From contig DVJQ01000040.1 of NCBI GenBank assembly GCA_018716625.1, positions 1 through 47,967 on the forward strand: a DNA stretch of 47,967 nucleotides. Reading direction: 5' to 3'. Below are positions 7,688-16,963 of this stretch, in pieces; positions within the stretch are counted from its first letter, which is position 1; each line of letters begins with the position of its first letter. The stretch is from Candidatus Galligastranaerophilus intestinavium (GTDB lineage Bacteria; Cyanobacteriota; Vampirovibrionia; Gastranaerophilales; Gastranaerophilaceae). A program made the translations under genes and the position numbers. The notes below the pieces were generated by a model, which saw only the letters and a program-made list of their open reading frames with translations, ran no database searches and was not told where the DNA came from.

Positions 7688-8322
7688 ACTTTTTTGTGAC
7701 AGGAACAGACACAGACGTCGGCAAAAGTTATGTATGCAAATACCTTGCAAAAGAATTTTGCAAAACAGGCAAAAAAACAGGCTATCTAAAGCCATTCCAG
7801 AGCGGACTTGAACCAAATATTGATCCTGATGCAAAAGGCGTGGAAAAAACAGCGCCCAATGTTCTTGCAAAAAGCTCCTATGTAACAAACACACCCTGCA
7901 CACCGCTTATAAGCTCAAAAATTGCAAAGGTTGAATATGATCTCAGCAAGGTAAAAAAAGATTTTGAAGAACTGAAAAACTCTTGCGACATAACAATTGT
8001 TGAGGGCTCAGGCGGTTTATATGTCCCTGTTAAAAAAAATGTTTTAATGAGTGATGTTATAAAATTTTTAAATCTACCCATAATTATTGTTGCTCGAGCG
8101 AACTTAGGCACAATTAATCACACTTTAATGACAATAAAGTGTGCTCAGGCTGATAACATAGAAATACTTGGAGTTGTAATTTCAAACTATCCGAAAGAAA
8201 CAAGCGATCCTGCAACAATTTACGCAAAAGAAATGATTGAAGGTTTTTGCAGCGTAAAAGTTCTAGATGTAATTTATAACAATCAAACAGACTTTTCAAA
8301 TCTTGCGCAAAAACTAATTTAA
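7684..8322 (+). CDS. bioD: ATP-dependent dethiobiotin synthetase
   Basis: BioD forms the ureido ring of dethiobiotin from diaminopelargonic acid, CO2 and ATP, the penultimate step of biotin synthesis. The 212-residue protein has the family P-loop GTDTDVGKS (7-15), Lys in YLKPFQSG (about 36-43), and the EGSGGLYVPV motif (about 112-121). The start overlaps the PilB-like gene by four bases (ATGA), so translation is coupled to a signalling operon with no evident biotin link. No other bio gene lies in the window. The 3' end overlaps the convergent penicillin-binding protein gene by nine bases. Confidence 0.92.
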   Translation: MNFFVTGTDTDVGKSYVCKYLAKEFCKTGKKTGYLKPFQSGLEPNIDPDAKGVEKTAPNVLAKSSYVTNTPCTPLISSKIAKVEYDLSKVKKDFEELKNSCDITIVEGSGGLYVPVKKNVLMSDVIKFLNLPIIIVARANLGTINHTLMTIKCAQADNIEILGVVISNYPKETSDPATIYAKEMIEGFCSVKVLDVIYNNQTDFSNLAQKLI

Positions 8323-10440
8323 ACCGCCGGGCAGAGGCGCGCTACCTCCTGAACCCTGAGGCAGCGGAGCAGACACAGGCGGCTCGCTTACTTCAAAAGG
8401 TTTTTGAGGACTTTGAACCTGTATGTTTTGCGTATTATTTACACTATTGTACTCGCTACCAACATTTGAAGTCGGCTGTTGAGGTTGCTCATCTGAAAAA
8501 CCTTCTTGAATTTCTTCATACTTAATATCACTTTCATCCTGCAAGTTATCAGGAACCTCACCAATTTCTCTTGGCGCAGAATTTTGCGAACCGTCTAACT
8601 TGGGATAATCAAATACAGAATCAGCAAAATTTGTGATAGCAACCCTCATATAATCTGCCCAAACTTTTGCAGGTAAACCGCCACCGGTAATCCCCGGCAG
8701 TTTTGTATTATTATCATTTCCAAGCCATACACCCGTTACAATGTCAGGAGTATACCCCATAAACCAAGCGTCATGATAGTCGTCAGTTGTTCCTGTTTTA
8801 CCTGCCACTGCTTTTGCGATGTTTGCAGCTCTGCCTGTACCAACCTCAACTACCTTTCTTAACATATATGTCATACCTGCAGCAGTGTCAAAACTTATAA
8901 CCTTAACAATCTTAGGTCCGGGGTTTTCGTATATAACAACACCGCGAGAATTTTCTACCCTTTCAACCGCATAAGGCTTAACTCTAAAACCACCGTTTGC
9001 AAAAGCACCGTATGCAACAACCATATCATAAAGTTTAACGCCGTTTGAGCCAAGTGAAATTGTTAAATCATTTTGCAAGGGAGTTGTAATACCCATCTCG
9101 CGCGCGGTTGTTATAACCGCATCCGTCCCTGTTTTTTGTATAAGCCTAACCGCAGCAACGTTTGAAGAAATAGCCAAAGCTTTCCAAAGCGGCATTTTGC
9201 CACGATACTTGCTGCCATAATTTCTTGGGGACCAATTTTTAAACGAAATTGGGGAGTCATCTATAATATCATCCACGCCGATACCTTGCTGCAAAGCTAC
9301 AGTATACACAAAAGGCTTGAAGGCTGACCCTGGAGGCCTTATAGCGTTTACAATTCTGTCGTACTGGCTTTGTTCATAATTTTTTCCGCCAACATAAGCA
9401 TAAATCCTACCTGTTGTTGGAGAAAACGAAAAGAGTGCCATTTGAGTATTATTTGATTTTAAGCCATAAGCGTTCAAATCATTTACTATAGCATTCTGCG
9501 CAGCCTCTTGTGATTTCAAATCAAGAGTTGTGTATATCTTTAGTCCGCCTTGCGAAATTTCCTGCTCCTCAAAGCCCAATCTTTCCAGCTCATTTAAAAC
9601 AAAGTCTATAAAGTATGGTGCCTTGTTGAAAGAATACAGTCTTGGTTTTTTACTCAAATGCAACTCTTCTTTTTTAGCTGCTTCATACTGCTCTTTTGTT
9701 ATACACCCTGTTTTATACATTCTCTTTAATACCTGATTTCGCCTGTTAATAGCTGCATCAGGATTCTGGAACGGGGAATAAACACTCGGAGCTTGTGGCA
9801 AACCTGCAATCAGAGCCGTTTCCGCAAGTGTTAGTTCATCAAGCTCCTTGTCAAAATAGGTCTTAGATGCACTAAGTACACCATATGTACCCGAGCCTAG
9901 ATAAACAGAGTTTAAATACAACTCTAATATTTCATTTTTAGAAATCGTTTTTTCAATTCTGTGTGCTATGATAAGCTCTTTGATTTTTCTATCAAAAGTT
10001 CTTTCGTTTGACAAGAACAAGATTCGAGCTAATTGCTGAGTTATGGTGCTTGCACCCTGCTTTAATGAACCTGCTTTTATATTTGCAAATATTGAACGGA
10101 CAAGCCCGAATGTATCAAATCCTCTATGTCTGTAAAAGTTTTTGTCCTCAGTGGAAATTACAGCATTTTTTAAATCAGCAGGAATATCATCAATTGAAAC
10201 TTTTTCAAACCTGAAAACAGTAAAAGTTTTTATAACTTCACCGTCAAGTGAATATATACTTGTTACCGGATTGGGCTTTATATCATCAAAATTTGAAATA
10301 GGAGGTAATGACGCCAAATAAAGATTAAATGCGGCAACTGCTGCCAAAAAAGCAGACAGCATCATCATTACAAAGTAAAGAAAAAAGTTTCTCTTTTTAA
10401 CTCCTCGTTTTTTCGATTGTTTACGTACATTTCTAGCCAT
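8314..10440 (-). CDS. Class A penicillin-binding protein 1A (transglycosylase/transpeptidase)
   Basis: A 708-residue bifunctional peptidoglycan synthase. A basic N-tail and one membrane anchor (about 20-43) precede the GT51 domain, which has the catalytic Glu98 in STEDKNFYRHRGFD and the QGASTITQQLAR motif (about 128-139). The transpeptidase domain has SAFK (Ser372), SSN (425-427) and KTGT (548-551). The last 90 or so residues are a low-complexity tail rich in Gln, Pro, Ser and Gly. Translation has no Shine-Dalgarno site; TTGCAT-16-TAAAAT ends six bases before the ATG, predicting a leaderless message. The gene converges on bioD, with stop codons overlapping. Confidence 0.95.
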   Translation of the reverse strand: MARNVRKQSKKRGVKKRNFFLYFVMMMLSAFLAAVAAFNLYLASLPPISNFDDIKPNPVTSIYSLDGEVIKTFTVFRFEKVSIDDIPADLKNAVISTEDKNFYRHRGFDTFGLVRSIFANIKAGSLKQGASTITQQLARILFLSNERTFDRKIKELIIAHRIEKTISKNEILELYLNSVYLGSGTYGVLSASKTYFDKELDELTLAETALIAGLPQAPSVYSPFQNPDAAINRRNQVLKRMYKTGCITKEQYEAAKKEELHLSKKPRLYSFNKAPYFIDFVLNELERLGFEEQEISQGGLKIYTTLDLKSQEAAQNAIVNDLNAYGLKSNNTQMALFSFSPTTGRIYAYVGGKNYEQSQYDRIVNAIRPPGSAFKPFVYTVALQQGIGVDDIIDDSPISFKNWSPRNYGSKYRGKMPLWKALAISSNVAAVRLIQKTGTDAVITTAREMGITTPLQNDLTISLGSNGVKLYDMVVAYGAFANGGFRVKPYAVERVENSRGVVIYENPGPKIVKVISFDTAAGMTYMLRKVVEVGTGRAANIAKAVAGKTGTTDDYHDAWFMGYTPDIVTGVWLGNDNNTKLPGITGGGLPAKVWADYMRVAITNFADSVFDYPKLDGSQNSAPREIGEVPDNLQDESDIKYEEIQEGFSDEQPQQPTSNVGSEYNSVNNTQNIQVQSPQKPFEVSEPPVSAPLPQGSGGSAPLPGGLN

Positions 10441-10446
10441 GACAAT

Positions 10447-10474
10447 ATTTTATAAGAAATATATGATAATGCAA
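10447..10474 (-). promoter_or_regulatory. Promoter of the penicillin-binding protein gene, predicted leaderless
   Basis: TTGCAT (10469-10474), a 16-base spacer and TAAAAT (10447-10452) lie on the minus strand; six bases follow before the ATG at 10440. Confidence 0.65.
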
Positions 10475-10507
10475 ATTGTTACAAAAAAAGAACAAGTTCA
10501 ACATTAC

Positions 10508-10552
10508 ATATACAAATTCCCACAATCCAAAAGATAGCGGGAATTTGTATAT
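10508..10552. repeat. Long inverted repeat after rplR
   Basis: ATATACAAATTCCC (10508-10521) and GGGAATTTGTATAT (10539-10552) form a perfect 14-bp stem with a 17-base loop, extendable past a two-base bulge. It sits between rplR and the penicillin-binding protein promoter. No T run follows it on the minus strand, so it is not a textbook terminator; it may stabilise or process the 3' end of the ribosomal protein transcript. Confidence 0.6.
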
Positions 10553-10573
10553 ATGTATTATTTTTAGTAATGT

Positions 10574-10936
10574 CTAAAATTCAAGACCGTTTTCACGAGC
10601 AGCATCAGCTAAAGCGGCTACTCTACCATGGAACAAGAAACCGCCTCTGTCAAATACAACGCCCTTAATACCTTTTTCAAGAGCTTTTTTTGCAAGATCA
10701 GCACCAACTACTTTTGCAGACTCAATGTTACCACCATGTTTTAAACCAAGTTCTTTAACTTTTGATGAAGAAGAAACAAGTGTAACACCTTTTGTATCAT
10801 CAATAATTTGTGCATAAATATGCTTGATTGAGCGATAAACTGCCAATCTTGGATATTCTGCAGTTCCTTGAATTTTAAGTCTTACGCGTCTATGTCTTTT
10901 TTGAGTTTGTTCTTTTCTGTTTACCTGTTTTATCAT
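10574..10936 (-). CDS. rplR: 50S ribosomal protein L18
   Basis: L18 binds 5S rRNA and helps seat it in the large subunit. The 120-residue protein has the basic N-tail ([16 protein letters not shown]) and the family motifs [18 protein letters not shown] and [12 protein letters not shown] near the end. I start at the ATG at 10936, which has AAAGGA upstream at a good distance, rather than the upstream in-frame GTG at 10954. It is the last gene of this ribosomal cluster: no rpsE follows, which is unusual. Confidence 0.97.
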   Translation of the reverse strand: MIKQVNRKEQTQKRHRRVRLKIQGTAEYPRLAVYRSIKHIYAQIIDDTKGVTLVSSSSKVKELGLKHGGNIESAKVVGADLAKKALEKGIKGVVFDRGGFLFHGRVAALADAARENGLEF

Positions 10937-11000
10937 TTTCAATTTTCCTTTCACCAGAACCGCAATCTTATTTTAAGCTCGGTTCGTATTGGCTAACTTA

Positions 11001-11540
11001 CTATTTTTTACCTGCTTTACCGGCTTTTCTTCTTACAAATTCACCCTCATAACGAATACCCTTTCCTTTGTAAACTTCAGGAGGACGTTTTGAGCGTATT
11101 TGAGCCGCAACATCACCAACCATTTGCTTATTTGAGCCGGTTACGGTAATTTTTGTGTTTGCTTCAACGGCAATTTTAATACCTTGCGGAGGTTCAATAA
11201 CAATCGGGTGCGAATAACCCAGCTGCAAATTTATAGCGGTACCTTGCATTTGCGCTCTATAACCTACACCTTGTATTTCAAGCTTTTTCGTAAATCCTTC
11301 CTTAACACCTGTTACAACATTTTGAACAAGTGTTCTTGAAAGACCATGTAAAGAACGCGACTTTCTGTCATCATTTTTCCTTGTCAAAACAATTTCTTTA
11401 CCGTCGATTTTTACTTCAATTTCTTCTCTAATTTGTACAGATTCACTACCCATAGGACCTTTTGCACTAACAAGATTATTTTCAACCTTTACTTCAACTC
11501 CATCAGGTATATGAACCGGTAATTTTCCTATTCTGGACAT
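11001..11540 (-). CDS. rplF: 50S ribosomal protein L6
   Basis: L6 binds 23S rRNA near the sarcin-ricin loop. The 179-residue protein starts with MSRIGKLPVHIPDGVEV and carries the two-fold L6 repeat. The C-terminal rRNA-binding stretch has RPPEVYKGKGIRY. An AAAGGAGAA Shine-Dalgarno supports the start at 11540 rather than an upstream in-frame TTG. It lies between rpsH and rplR as in the standard spc order. Confidence 0.97.
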   Translation of the reverse strand: MSRIGKLPVHIPDGVEVKVENNLVSAKGPMGSESVQIREEIEVKIDGKEIVLTRKNDDRKSRSLHGLSRTLVQNVVTGVKEGFTKKLEIQGVGYRAQMQGTAINLQLGYSHPIVIEPPQGIKIAVEANTKITVTGSNKQMVGDVAAQIRSKRPPEVYKGKGIRYEGEFVRRKAGKAGKK

Positions 11541-11618
11541 ACATTTCTCCTTTTGCAATTAAGCGGGAACGCTTCGTTGTAAAAACAACAAATCAACCCA
11601 TAAGTGTAACAACGTTTA

Positions 11619-12014
11619 CTACCATACATAGCAAAGAACTTCGCCGCCAAGATTTTGATTGCGAGCTGCTTTATCAGTCATCAGGCCTTTGCTTGTAGAA
11701 ATGACTGCAATACCCATACCATCAAAAACTCTGGGCAAATTTTTTGCTTTTGAATAGGTCCTGAGACCCGGGGTAGAAACTCTTTTTAAATTTGTTATAA
11801 CAGGCTTTTTATTAAAATATTTTAAAGTTACATCTATCACTTTAAAGCCATTGTCTTCCTTAATTTCATAATCCTCAACGTAGCCTTCTTCTTTTAGGAG
11901 TTTAATAAGCTCAACTTTTAATTTTGAAGCGGGTATTAAAACGTTTGAGTGATTAACCTGGTTAGCATTTCTTATGCGAGTCAACGCATCAGCTATCGGA
12001 TCTGTAACTGTCAT
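11619..12014 (-). CDS. rpsH: 30S ribosomal protein S8
   Basis: S8 binds the central domain of 16S rRNA and is the autogenous repressor of the spc operon in E. coli. The 131-residue protein begins MTVTDPIADALTRIRNA and ends with the family VLCYVW. The chosen start has AAGGAAAC upstream. The 118-base gap before it holds three hairpins, unusual spacing inside this otherwise tight cluster. Confidence 0.97.
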   Translation of the reverse strand: MTVTDPIADALTRIRNANQVNHSNVLIPASKLKVELIKLLKEEGYVEDYEIKEDNGFKVIDVTLKYFNKKPVITNLKRVSTPGLRTYSKAKNLPRVFDGMGIAVISTSKGLMTDKAARNQNLGGEVLCYVW

Positions 12015-12032
12015 ATTTGTTTCCTTCCTACT

Positions 12033-12121
12033 TGCAAGCATCTCTTGCAGTTTAGTAACACACAGGCGCTAAGCGCCAAACATGATAATATAATAAAGGC
12101 ACAACTAAATCAAGTCGTGCC
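12033..12121 (-). promoter_or_regulatory. Hairpin-rich leader between rpsN and rpsH
   Basis: Three stems occur in order on the minus strand: a 9-bp stem GGCACGACT/AGTTGTGCC (arms 12113-12121 and 12098-12106, one G-U pair) followed by a T-rich tract; GGCGC/GCGCC (12073-12077 with 12065-12069); and TGCAAG/CTTGCA (12044-12049 with 12033-12038) just before the rpsH Shine-Dalgarno. The first may be an attenuator; the set may be an r-protein-responsive leader. Function is inferred. Confidence 0.5.
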
Positions 12122-12132
12122 AAAATTTATTA

Positions 12133-12339
12133 CTACCAAGAAGATTTTGTCACACCCGGCAGTAAACCGCGATGCGCAAACTGTCTAAGGCAGATTCTGC
12201 AAAGACCAAAATCTCTATGAAAACCATGCGGTCTGCCACAGATAGAACAACGATTATGAAGTCTTACTTTAGGATATTTTCCTTTTGCAGCAAGCATTTC
12301 TCTTGTTCTTTCTTTGTTTATCATTGCTTTTTTAGCCAT
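12133..12339 (-). CDS. rpsN: 30S ribosomal protein S14, zinc-binding type
   Basis: S14 is part of the head of the small subunit. The 68-residue short form carries a C-x2-C ... C-x2-C zinc ribbon ([20 protein letters not shown], about 31-50) and the C-terminal LPGVTKSSW. It is located between rplE and rpsH, as in Firmicutes. Zinc-type S14 is commonly placed here, whereas the long zinc-free form is often elsewhere. Confidence 0.97.
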   Translation of the reverse strand: MAKKAMINKERTREMLAAKGKYPKVRLHNRCSICGRPHGFHRDFGLCRICLRQFAHRGLLPGVTKSSW

Positions 12340-12364
12340 TTTTATTGTTTCTCCTGTTGTTTAC

Positions 12365-12919
12365 TTATTTTTTAAACGGCATACCTAAAGCTGCAAGCAA
12401 GCTTCTTGCTTCGTCATCAGTAGTAGCTGTTGTGATTATTGAAATATTCATACCTTTTACAATGTCAACTTCTTCGTAATGAATTTCTGGGAATAGCGAT
12501 TGCTCTTTTAATCCAAAAGTATAATTGCCTCGACCATCAAAGGAATTTTTAGAAACACCTCTAAAGTCACGAATTCTGGGTAATACAACACATATCAGTT
12601 TTTGAAGAAAATCATACATTCTCTCGCCGCGAAGCGTAACCATAGAACCAACGGGCATTCCTTCTCTTAGTTTAAAAGCTGATATTGATTTTTTTGCTTT
12701 TGTTACAACAGCTCTTTGACCTGCAATTTTAGTTAACTGATTAACAATTGTTTCAGCAAGTTTTGAGTTGTGGCAAGCCTCACCAACACCCATATTAATA
12801 ACAATTTTGCTTAATTTCGGGATTTGAAGATCGTTTGCGTACTTAAATTCTTCTTTTAGTTTTGCTCGCACTTCATTATTGTATTTATCTTTTAGATTTT
12901 TTGTAACAGTTTTTGCCAT
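12365..12919 (-). CDS. rplE: 50S ribosomal protein L5
   Basis: L5 binds 5S rRNA and contacts S13 across the subunit bridge. The 184-residue protein shows [12 protein letters not shown] (about 39-50), [19 protein letters not shown] (about 74-92) and the C-terminal [17 protein letters not shown]. It is preceded by an 83-base gap with competing hairpins, between rplX and rplE, the location of the S8 operator in E. coli. Confidence 0.97.
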   Translation of the reverse strand: MAKTVTKNLKDKYNNEVRAKLKEEFKYANDLQIPKLSKIVINMGVGEACHNSKLAETIVNQLTKIAGQRAVVTKAKKSISAFKLREGMPVGSMVTLRGERMYDFLQKLICVVLPRIRDFRGVSKNSFDGRGNYTFGLKEQSLFPEIHYEEVDIVKGMNISIITTATTDDEARSLLAALGMPFKK

Positions 12920-12936
12920 TTTACTATCCTTATCTT

Positions 12937-12973
12937 AGCCTTTGAGGCTTTGCTTGCGCCTGTTAAACCTCAA
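12937..12973 (-). promoter_or_regulatory. Competing hairpins in the rplE leader
   Basis: CCTCAA (12968-12973) can pair with TTGAGG (12942-12947), or AGCC/GGCT (12937-12940 with 12946-12949) can pair locally; the two structures exclude each other. The place corresponds to the S8 operator of the E. coli spc operon, but I see no convincing S8-site sequence match. Confidence 0.3.
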
Positions 12974-13002
12974 TGCCCCACTCTTATGTGGTACTATATA
13001 TC

Positions 13003-13350
13003 CTATATATCAATTACTTCGTTGCATTTTTTACAAACACGAACTTTTTTACCGTCTTTAATTTCATGTTTGATTCTCGTTGCTTTTTCACAAGACGGAC
13101 AAACAACCATAACTTTTGATGCATTAAGTGGTGCTTCGATTTTGTTTAAACCGCCCTGAATGCCAGCCATTGGATTTGCCTTCTGAGCTTTCGTCACAAT
13201 ATTAACACCTTCAACAAGCAACTTAGAATCTTTTGTGATAACTTCTTTAACGTTGCCCATTTTTCCTTTGTCTTTTCCTGACGTAACAACAACTCTGTCG
13301 CCAACTTTTGCGTGAATCGAAGTTTTTTTATCTGAATTGGTTTTTGACAT
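13003..13350 (-). CDS. rplX: 50S ribosomal protein L24 with C-terminal zinc ribbon
   Basis: L24 is an assembly initiator of the large subunit. The 115-residue protein has the KOW segment (GDRVVVTSGKDKGKMG, about 17-32). Unlike E. coli L24 it ends with a C-x2-C ... C-x2-C ribbon (CPSCEK ... CKKCNE), a form found in many bacteria. The position after rplN is standard. Confidence 0.96.
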   Translation of the reverse strand: MSKTNSDKKTSIHAKVGDRVVVTSGKDKGKMGNVKEVITKDSKLLVEGVNIVTKAQKANPMAGIQGGLNKIEAPLNASKVMVVCPSCEKATRIKHEIKDGKKVRVCKKCNEVIDI

Positions 13351-13378
13351 TTTTATATTTCCTATAGTTTAATTACTG

Positions 13379-13747
13379 CTAAATTACTTCCGGAGCGAGT
13401 GAAACTATTTTCATATAGTTTTTATCTCTTAACTCTCTTGCAACAGGTCCAAAAACACGAGTGCCTTTTGGGTTGCCGTCCTTGTTGATTATAACTGCAG
13501 CATTATCATCAAATCTAATAACCGAACCATCATTGCGTTTGATATCAGCTTTGGTTCTTACTATAACTGCACTTACAACATCTGATTTTTTAACCGCCAT
13601 ATTAGGAGTTGCAACCTTAACGGTAGCAACAACAACATCGCCTACTGATGCATATTTTTTATTTGAACTGCCCATAACACGGATTACCAAAAGTTCCTTA
13701 GCGCCTGTGTTATCTGCAACCTGTAATCTGGTTTCTTGTTGTATCAT
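13379..13747 (-). CDS. rplN: 50S ribosomal protein L14
   Basis: L14 lies at the subunit interface. The 122-residue protein has the full family length and motifs: [19 protein letters not shown] at the N-terminus, and [20 protein letters not shown] near the C-terminus. It sits between rpsQ and rplX, as expected. Confidence 0.98.
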   Translation of the reverse strand: MIQQETRLQVADNTGAKELLVIRVMGSSNKKYASVGDVVVATVKVATPNMAVKKSDVVSAVIVRTKADIKRNDGSVIRFDDNAAVIINKDGNPKGTRVFGPVARELRDKNYMKIVSLAPEVI

Positions 13748-13789
13748 ATCTTTATTACCTTATTATTATAAATTATTACGCCCTGAGTC

Positions 13790-14035
13790 TTATTTTGCTT
13801 CTTCAACTATTCTGTCCAATACAAAACGAACAGAAGATGAAAGCGGCCTTGATTCAACTATTGAAACTACATCGCCAACTTTTGATACGTTATTCTCATC
13901 ATGTACTTTGTAATTTTTAGTGAATACCATAGCTTTTTTATATTTTTTATGAGTCTTGTGTTCAGCGACTTGAACAACAACCGTCTTGTCCATTTTGTCA
14001 CTTACAACAGTACCTTGTTTTACTTTCTTGGGCAT
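13790..14035 (-). CDS. rpsQ: 30S ribosomal protein S17
   Basis: S17 binds 16S rRNA helices early in assembly. The 81-residue protein has the family [14 protein letters not shown] segment near the N-terminus (about 8-21), and HKKYKKA followed by the GDVV-x-I motif with RPLS. It is in standard order between rpmC and rplN. Confidence 0.97.
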   Translation of the reverse strand: MPKKVKQGTVVSDKMDKTVVVQVAEHKTHKKYKKAMVFTKNYKVHDENNVSKVGDVVSIVESRPLSSSVRFVLDRIVEEAK

Positions 14036-14062
14036 TTTTATATTTCCTTTGTTATTATTAAC

Positions 14063-14260
14063 CTATACGTTCAATTCTTTTTGTCTTAAAACAGTTTTCA
14101 ATCTTGCAATAAGACGTTTTGTTTGTCTTATTTGCGCAGGATTTTCAAGTTGATTCATTTTATTATGCTTCATTCTCAAAGAGAACAATTCTTTTTTTGA
14201 ATTAATAATTAAATCCTTTAGCTCAGAAACTGTTTTTTCTTTTATTTCCTGAAGTTTCAT
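14063..14260 (-). CDS. rpmC: 50S ribosomal protein L29
   Basis: L29 lies at the polypeptide exit tunnel and is part of the signal recognition docking site. The 65-residue protein is a two-helix L29 with [20 protein letters not shown] and [21 protein letters not shown] prefer the ATG at 14260, which has AGGTGA at proper distance; an in-frame GTG at 14269 abuts the rplP stop. Confidence 0.96.
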   Translation of the reverse strand: MKLQEIKEKTVSELKDLIINSKKELFSLRMKHNKMNQLENPAQIRQTKRLIARLKTVLRQKELNV

Positions 14261-14269
14261 ATTATTCAC

Positions 14270-14674
14270 CTATTTTTCTACCACTCTTACTTTGATTGGC
14301 AATTTTTGTGCAGCAAGCGTCAGTGCTTTTATTGCGTCTTCCCTTACAGAATATTCAATTTCAAACAACATTCTGCCCGGCTTTACAACAGCAACCCAAT
14401 ACTCAGGGTTACCCTTGCCTTTGCCCATACGAGTTTCAGCAGGTTTTGCAGTAATAGGTTTGTCAGGGAATATTTTAATCCAAACATTACCACCACGTTT
14501 TATTTGTCTTGTCATAGCACGACGCGCTGCTTCTATTTGTCTGCTGGTTATCCAAGCCGGCTCAAGTGACTGCAATCCATAGCTACCAAACTCAAGAGTA
14601 GTACCTCTTGTTTCAGTGCCCTTCATATTGCCCTTCATTTTTTTTCTAAATTTTGTTTTCTTAGGCATTAACAT
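14270..14674 (-). CDS. rplP: 50S ribosomal protein L16
   Basis: L16 lies near the A-site tRNA and is needed for peptidyl-transferase function. The 134-residue protein opens [15 protein letters not shown] and shows [18 protein letters not shown] (about 49-66) and [20 protein letters not shown] (about 81-100). It is preceded by AGGAG. Its stop directly precedes rpmC. Confidence 0.98.
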   Translation of the reverse strand: MLMPKKTKFRKKMKGNMKGTETRGTTLEFGSYGLQSLEPAWITSRQIEAARRAMTRQIKRGGNVWIKIFPDKPITAKPAETRMGKGKGNPEYWVAVVKPGRMLFEIEYSVREDAIKALTLAAQKLPIKVRVVEK

Positions 14675-14701
14675 TTTGATTTGCTCCTATTTATAAAAGA
14701 C

Positions 14702-15448
14702 CTAGGCTTCAACCTTGTCTTGCTGTGTTTCATCATTGCGTTTTCTTCTGGATGTAAAACGCGCATTATCTTTATTTGTTGCTTTTTTTGTTTTTACATT
14801 CTGGTCGGCTTTTTCCCCGGGCATCAAATCACCTTTAAATACCCAAACTTTTACACCGATTTTGCCCATTACTGTATCTGCTTCCGCAAAACCATATTGA
14901 ACATCAGCTCTAAGTGTTTGCAGAGGAATTCTGCCTTCTTTTGCCCATTCTGAACGTGCAATTTCAGCACCGCCAAGACGACCTGAAACCATGACTTTGA
15001 TACCTTGAACACCTGCACGCATTGTTCTCTGCATTGCCTGTTTCATAGCACGCCTGAATGCTATACGTTTTTCTAATTGAAGAGCGATATTTTCTGCAAC
15101 CAATTGTGCATCTACATCAATTCTTGCAACTTCTACTACATCAATTGAAACATTCTTGTTGTTGATTAACTTTTGAACCGCAACTCTTAAGTCATCGATA
15201 CCTTGACCGCCTCTGCCCACAACAATACCGGGTTTAGCTGTAACAACAGTAATGTTAACATTTTGCGCTTTTCTAGCAATATTTATTCTGGATACACCTG
15301 CTGTGTACAATTTCTTTTTAACAAACTTTCTGATTTTTGCATCTTCAGCAATAAATTCAGCATATTTCTTTTTATTAGCAAACCATGTACTAACCCATGG
15401 CTCAATTATTCCGATTCTAAATCCGGTTGGATGTGTCTTTTGTCCCAA
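14702..15448 (-). CDS. rpsC: 30S ribosomal protein S3
   Basis: S3 lies at the mRNA entry pore. The 248-residue protein starts [14 protein letters not shown] and contains the KH domain with [13 protein letters not shown] (about 76-88) and the C-terminal [20 protein letters not shown] charged, Lys-rich extension of about 35 residues follows the conserved core. Confidence 0.98.
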   Translation of the reverse strand: MGQKTHPTGFRIGIIEPWVSTWFANKKKYAEFIAEDAKIRKFVKKKLYTAGVSRINIARKAQNVNITVVTAKPGIVVGRGGQGIDDLRVAVQKLINNKNVSIDVVEVARIDVDAQLVAENIALQLEKRIAFRRAMKQAMQRTMRAGVQGIKVMVSGRLGGAEIARSEWAKEGRIPLQTLRADVQYGFAEADTVMGKIGVKVWVFKGDLMPGEKADQNVKTKKATNKDNARFTSRRKRNDETQQDKVEA

Positions 15449-15458
15449 AGTTCTTCTC

Positions 15459-15794
15459 CTAGTTTCTTGTTAACTTAACTGTTAAATGTGATGTTCTTTT
15501 AAATCTCTTGTACATTCTGCCTTGAGCACGAGGTCTGACTCTTTTGTAAGTAACGCTCTCGTCTGCAAAAATTTCAGAGATTTTTAATACGTCAGCTTTT
15601 GCACCGAACTTTTCAGATGCATTTGCAATAGCCGCGTTAAGGTTCTTTTCAACAACTCTTGCCGCAAAATAGGGCATAAATTTTAGCATCTTTTGAGCTT
15701 CAAGAGCGTTTTTACCTCTTACAAGATTAATTACTCTGCGTAACTTTCTTGCCGTCATTTTTATATTTGTTTGTTTAGCTGTCGCTTCTTGCAT
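15459..15794 (-). CDS. rplV: 50S ribosomal protein L22
   Basis: L22 contacts 23S rRNA and lines the exit tunnel. The 111-residue protein has [20 protein letters not shown] (about 14-33) and the tunnel hairpin followed by [20 protein letters not shown]. Standard position between rpsS and rpsC; the rpsC start is only 10 bases downstream. Confidence 0.97.
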   Translation of the reverse strand: MQEATAKQTNIKMTARKLRRVINLVRGKNALEAQKMLKFMPYFAARVVEKNLNAAIANASEKFGAKADVLKISEIFADESVTYKRVRPRAQGRMYKRFKRTSHLTVKLTRN

Positions 15795-15823
15795 TGTTAT
15801 ATTCCTTTTAGTTTATTTAAAAC

Positions 15824-16105
15824 TTATTTCCTTTTAGCTGTTTTATCTTGGCCGGCGTGACCTCTGAACGAACGAGTAGCTGCAAATTCACCGAGTTTGT
15901 GACCAACCATTTGTTCTGTAACATATACGGGAACATGAGTTTTACCGTTATGTACAGCAATTGTATGACCTAACATAGCAGGTACAATCATAGATGCTCT
16001 GGACCAAGTTTTAATCACTTTCTTTTCCTGAGTTTCATTTAGTTTATTTATTTTCTTTTCTAAAGATTCATGTACAAATGGACCTTTTTTTAACGAACGA
16101 GCCAT
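15824..16105 (-). CDS. rpsS: 30S ribosomal protein S19
   Basis: S19 is in the head of the small subunit beside S13. The 93-residue protein starts [15 protein letters not shown] and has [20 protein letters not shown] and the [13 protein letters not shown] signature. Standard order between rplB and rplV. Confidence 0.98.
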   Translation of the reverse strand: MARSLKKGPFVHESLEKKINKLNETQEKKVIKTWSRASMIVPAMLGHTIAVHNGKTHVPVYVTEQMVGHKLGEFAATRSFRGHAGQDKTAKRK

Positions 16106-16129
16106 CTAGTCGTGTTCTCCTTACTTATT

Positions 16130-16957
16130 TTATTTTTTTCTTCTTCTTACAATTAATTTAGATGATGCTTTATTTGGGTTTCTGGTCTTTTGACCAAGTG
16201 CCGGACGACCCCAAGGAGTTTTAGGATTACCACCGGGACCGGTTTTACCTTCACCACCACCATGAGGGTGATCTACAGGGTTCATAGTAACACCACGAAC
16301 AGTAGGCCTTACGCCCAAGTAACGGGTTCTGCCTGCTTTACCGGTTGATAGGTTTTTGAATTCCGAATTACCAAGCGTGCCGACTGTCGCATAGCATTCT
16401 TTTCTCACCATTCTCATTTCTGAAGAGGGAAGTTTGAGGGTAACATAGTCACCTTCTTTTGCCATAAGCTGCGCGCTCATACCTGCCGAGCGAACCATTT
16501 TGCCGCCACGACCCGGGAACAATTCAATATTATGAACCATAGTACCAAGAGGTATAGCTTCTAGAGGAAGTGCGTTACCTGCTTTGATATCAACATCAGG
16601 TCCCGATATAACACTGTCACCTACATTTAAATTTTCAGGTGTCAAAATATATCTTTTATCACCGTCTGCGTATACAACAAGCGAAATGCGAACGTTTCTG
16701 TTTGGATCGTATTCAATAGTCTTAACAAAACCGACAACACCTACCTTATTTCTCTTAAAATCAATAACACGGTAAGCTTGTTTGTGTCCGCCGCCTTGGT
16801 GTCTTGTTGTTATTCTGCCTGTATTATTTCTTCCGCCTTTTTTTCTTAAAGGTCTCAAAAGCGATTTTTCAGGTGTACTTGTTGTAATTTCAGAAAAATC
16901 TGCTCTTGTCATGCCTCTTTGACCGGGGGAAGTTGGATTAATCTTACGAGTTGCCAT
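16130..16957 (-). CDS. rplB: 50S ribosomal protein L2
   Basis: L2 is essential for subunit association and peptidyl transfer. The 275-residue protein has the usual length. It contains [17 protein letters not shown] (about 44-60) and the catalytic-region [14 protein letters not shown] (about 225-238) with the key His, plus the basic C-tail ending in RRRKK. It follows rplW by six bases. Confidence 0.98.
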   Translation of the reverse strand: MATRKINPTSPGQRGMTRADFSEITTSTPEKSLLRPLRKKGGRNNTGRITTRHQGGGHKQAYRVIDFKRNKVGVVGFVKTIEYDPNRNVRISLVVYADGDKRYILTPENLNVGDSVISGPDVDIKAGNALPLEAIPLGTMVHNIELFPGRGGKMVRSAGMSAQLMAKEGDYVTLKLPSSEMRMVRKECYATVGTLGNSEFKNLSTGKAGRTRYLGVRPTVRGVTMNPVDHPHGGGEGKTGPGGNPKTPWGRPALGQKTRNPNKASSKLIVRRRKK

Positions 16958-16963
16958 TGTTAT

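Noticed and set aside
10508-10552. Intrinsic terminator after rplR
   Set aside because: The stem is strong but no T run follows on the minus strand, so I list it as an inverted repeat only.
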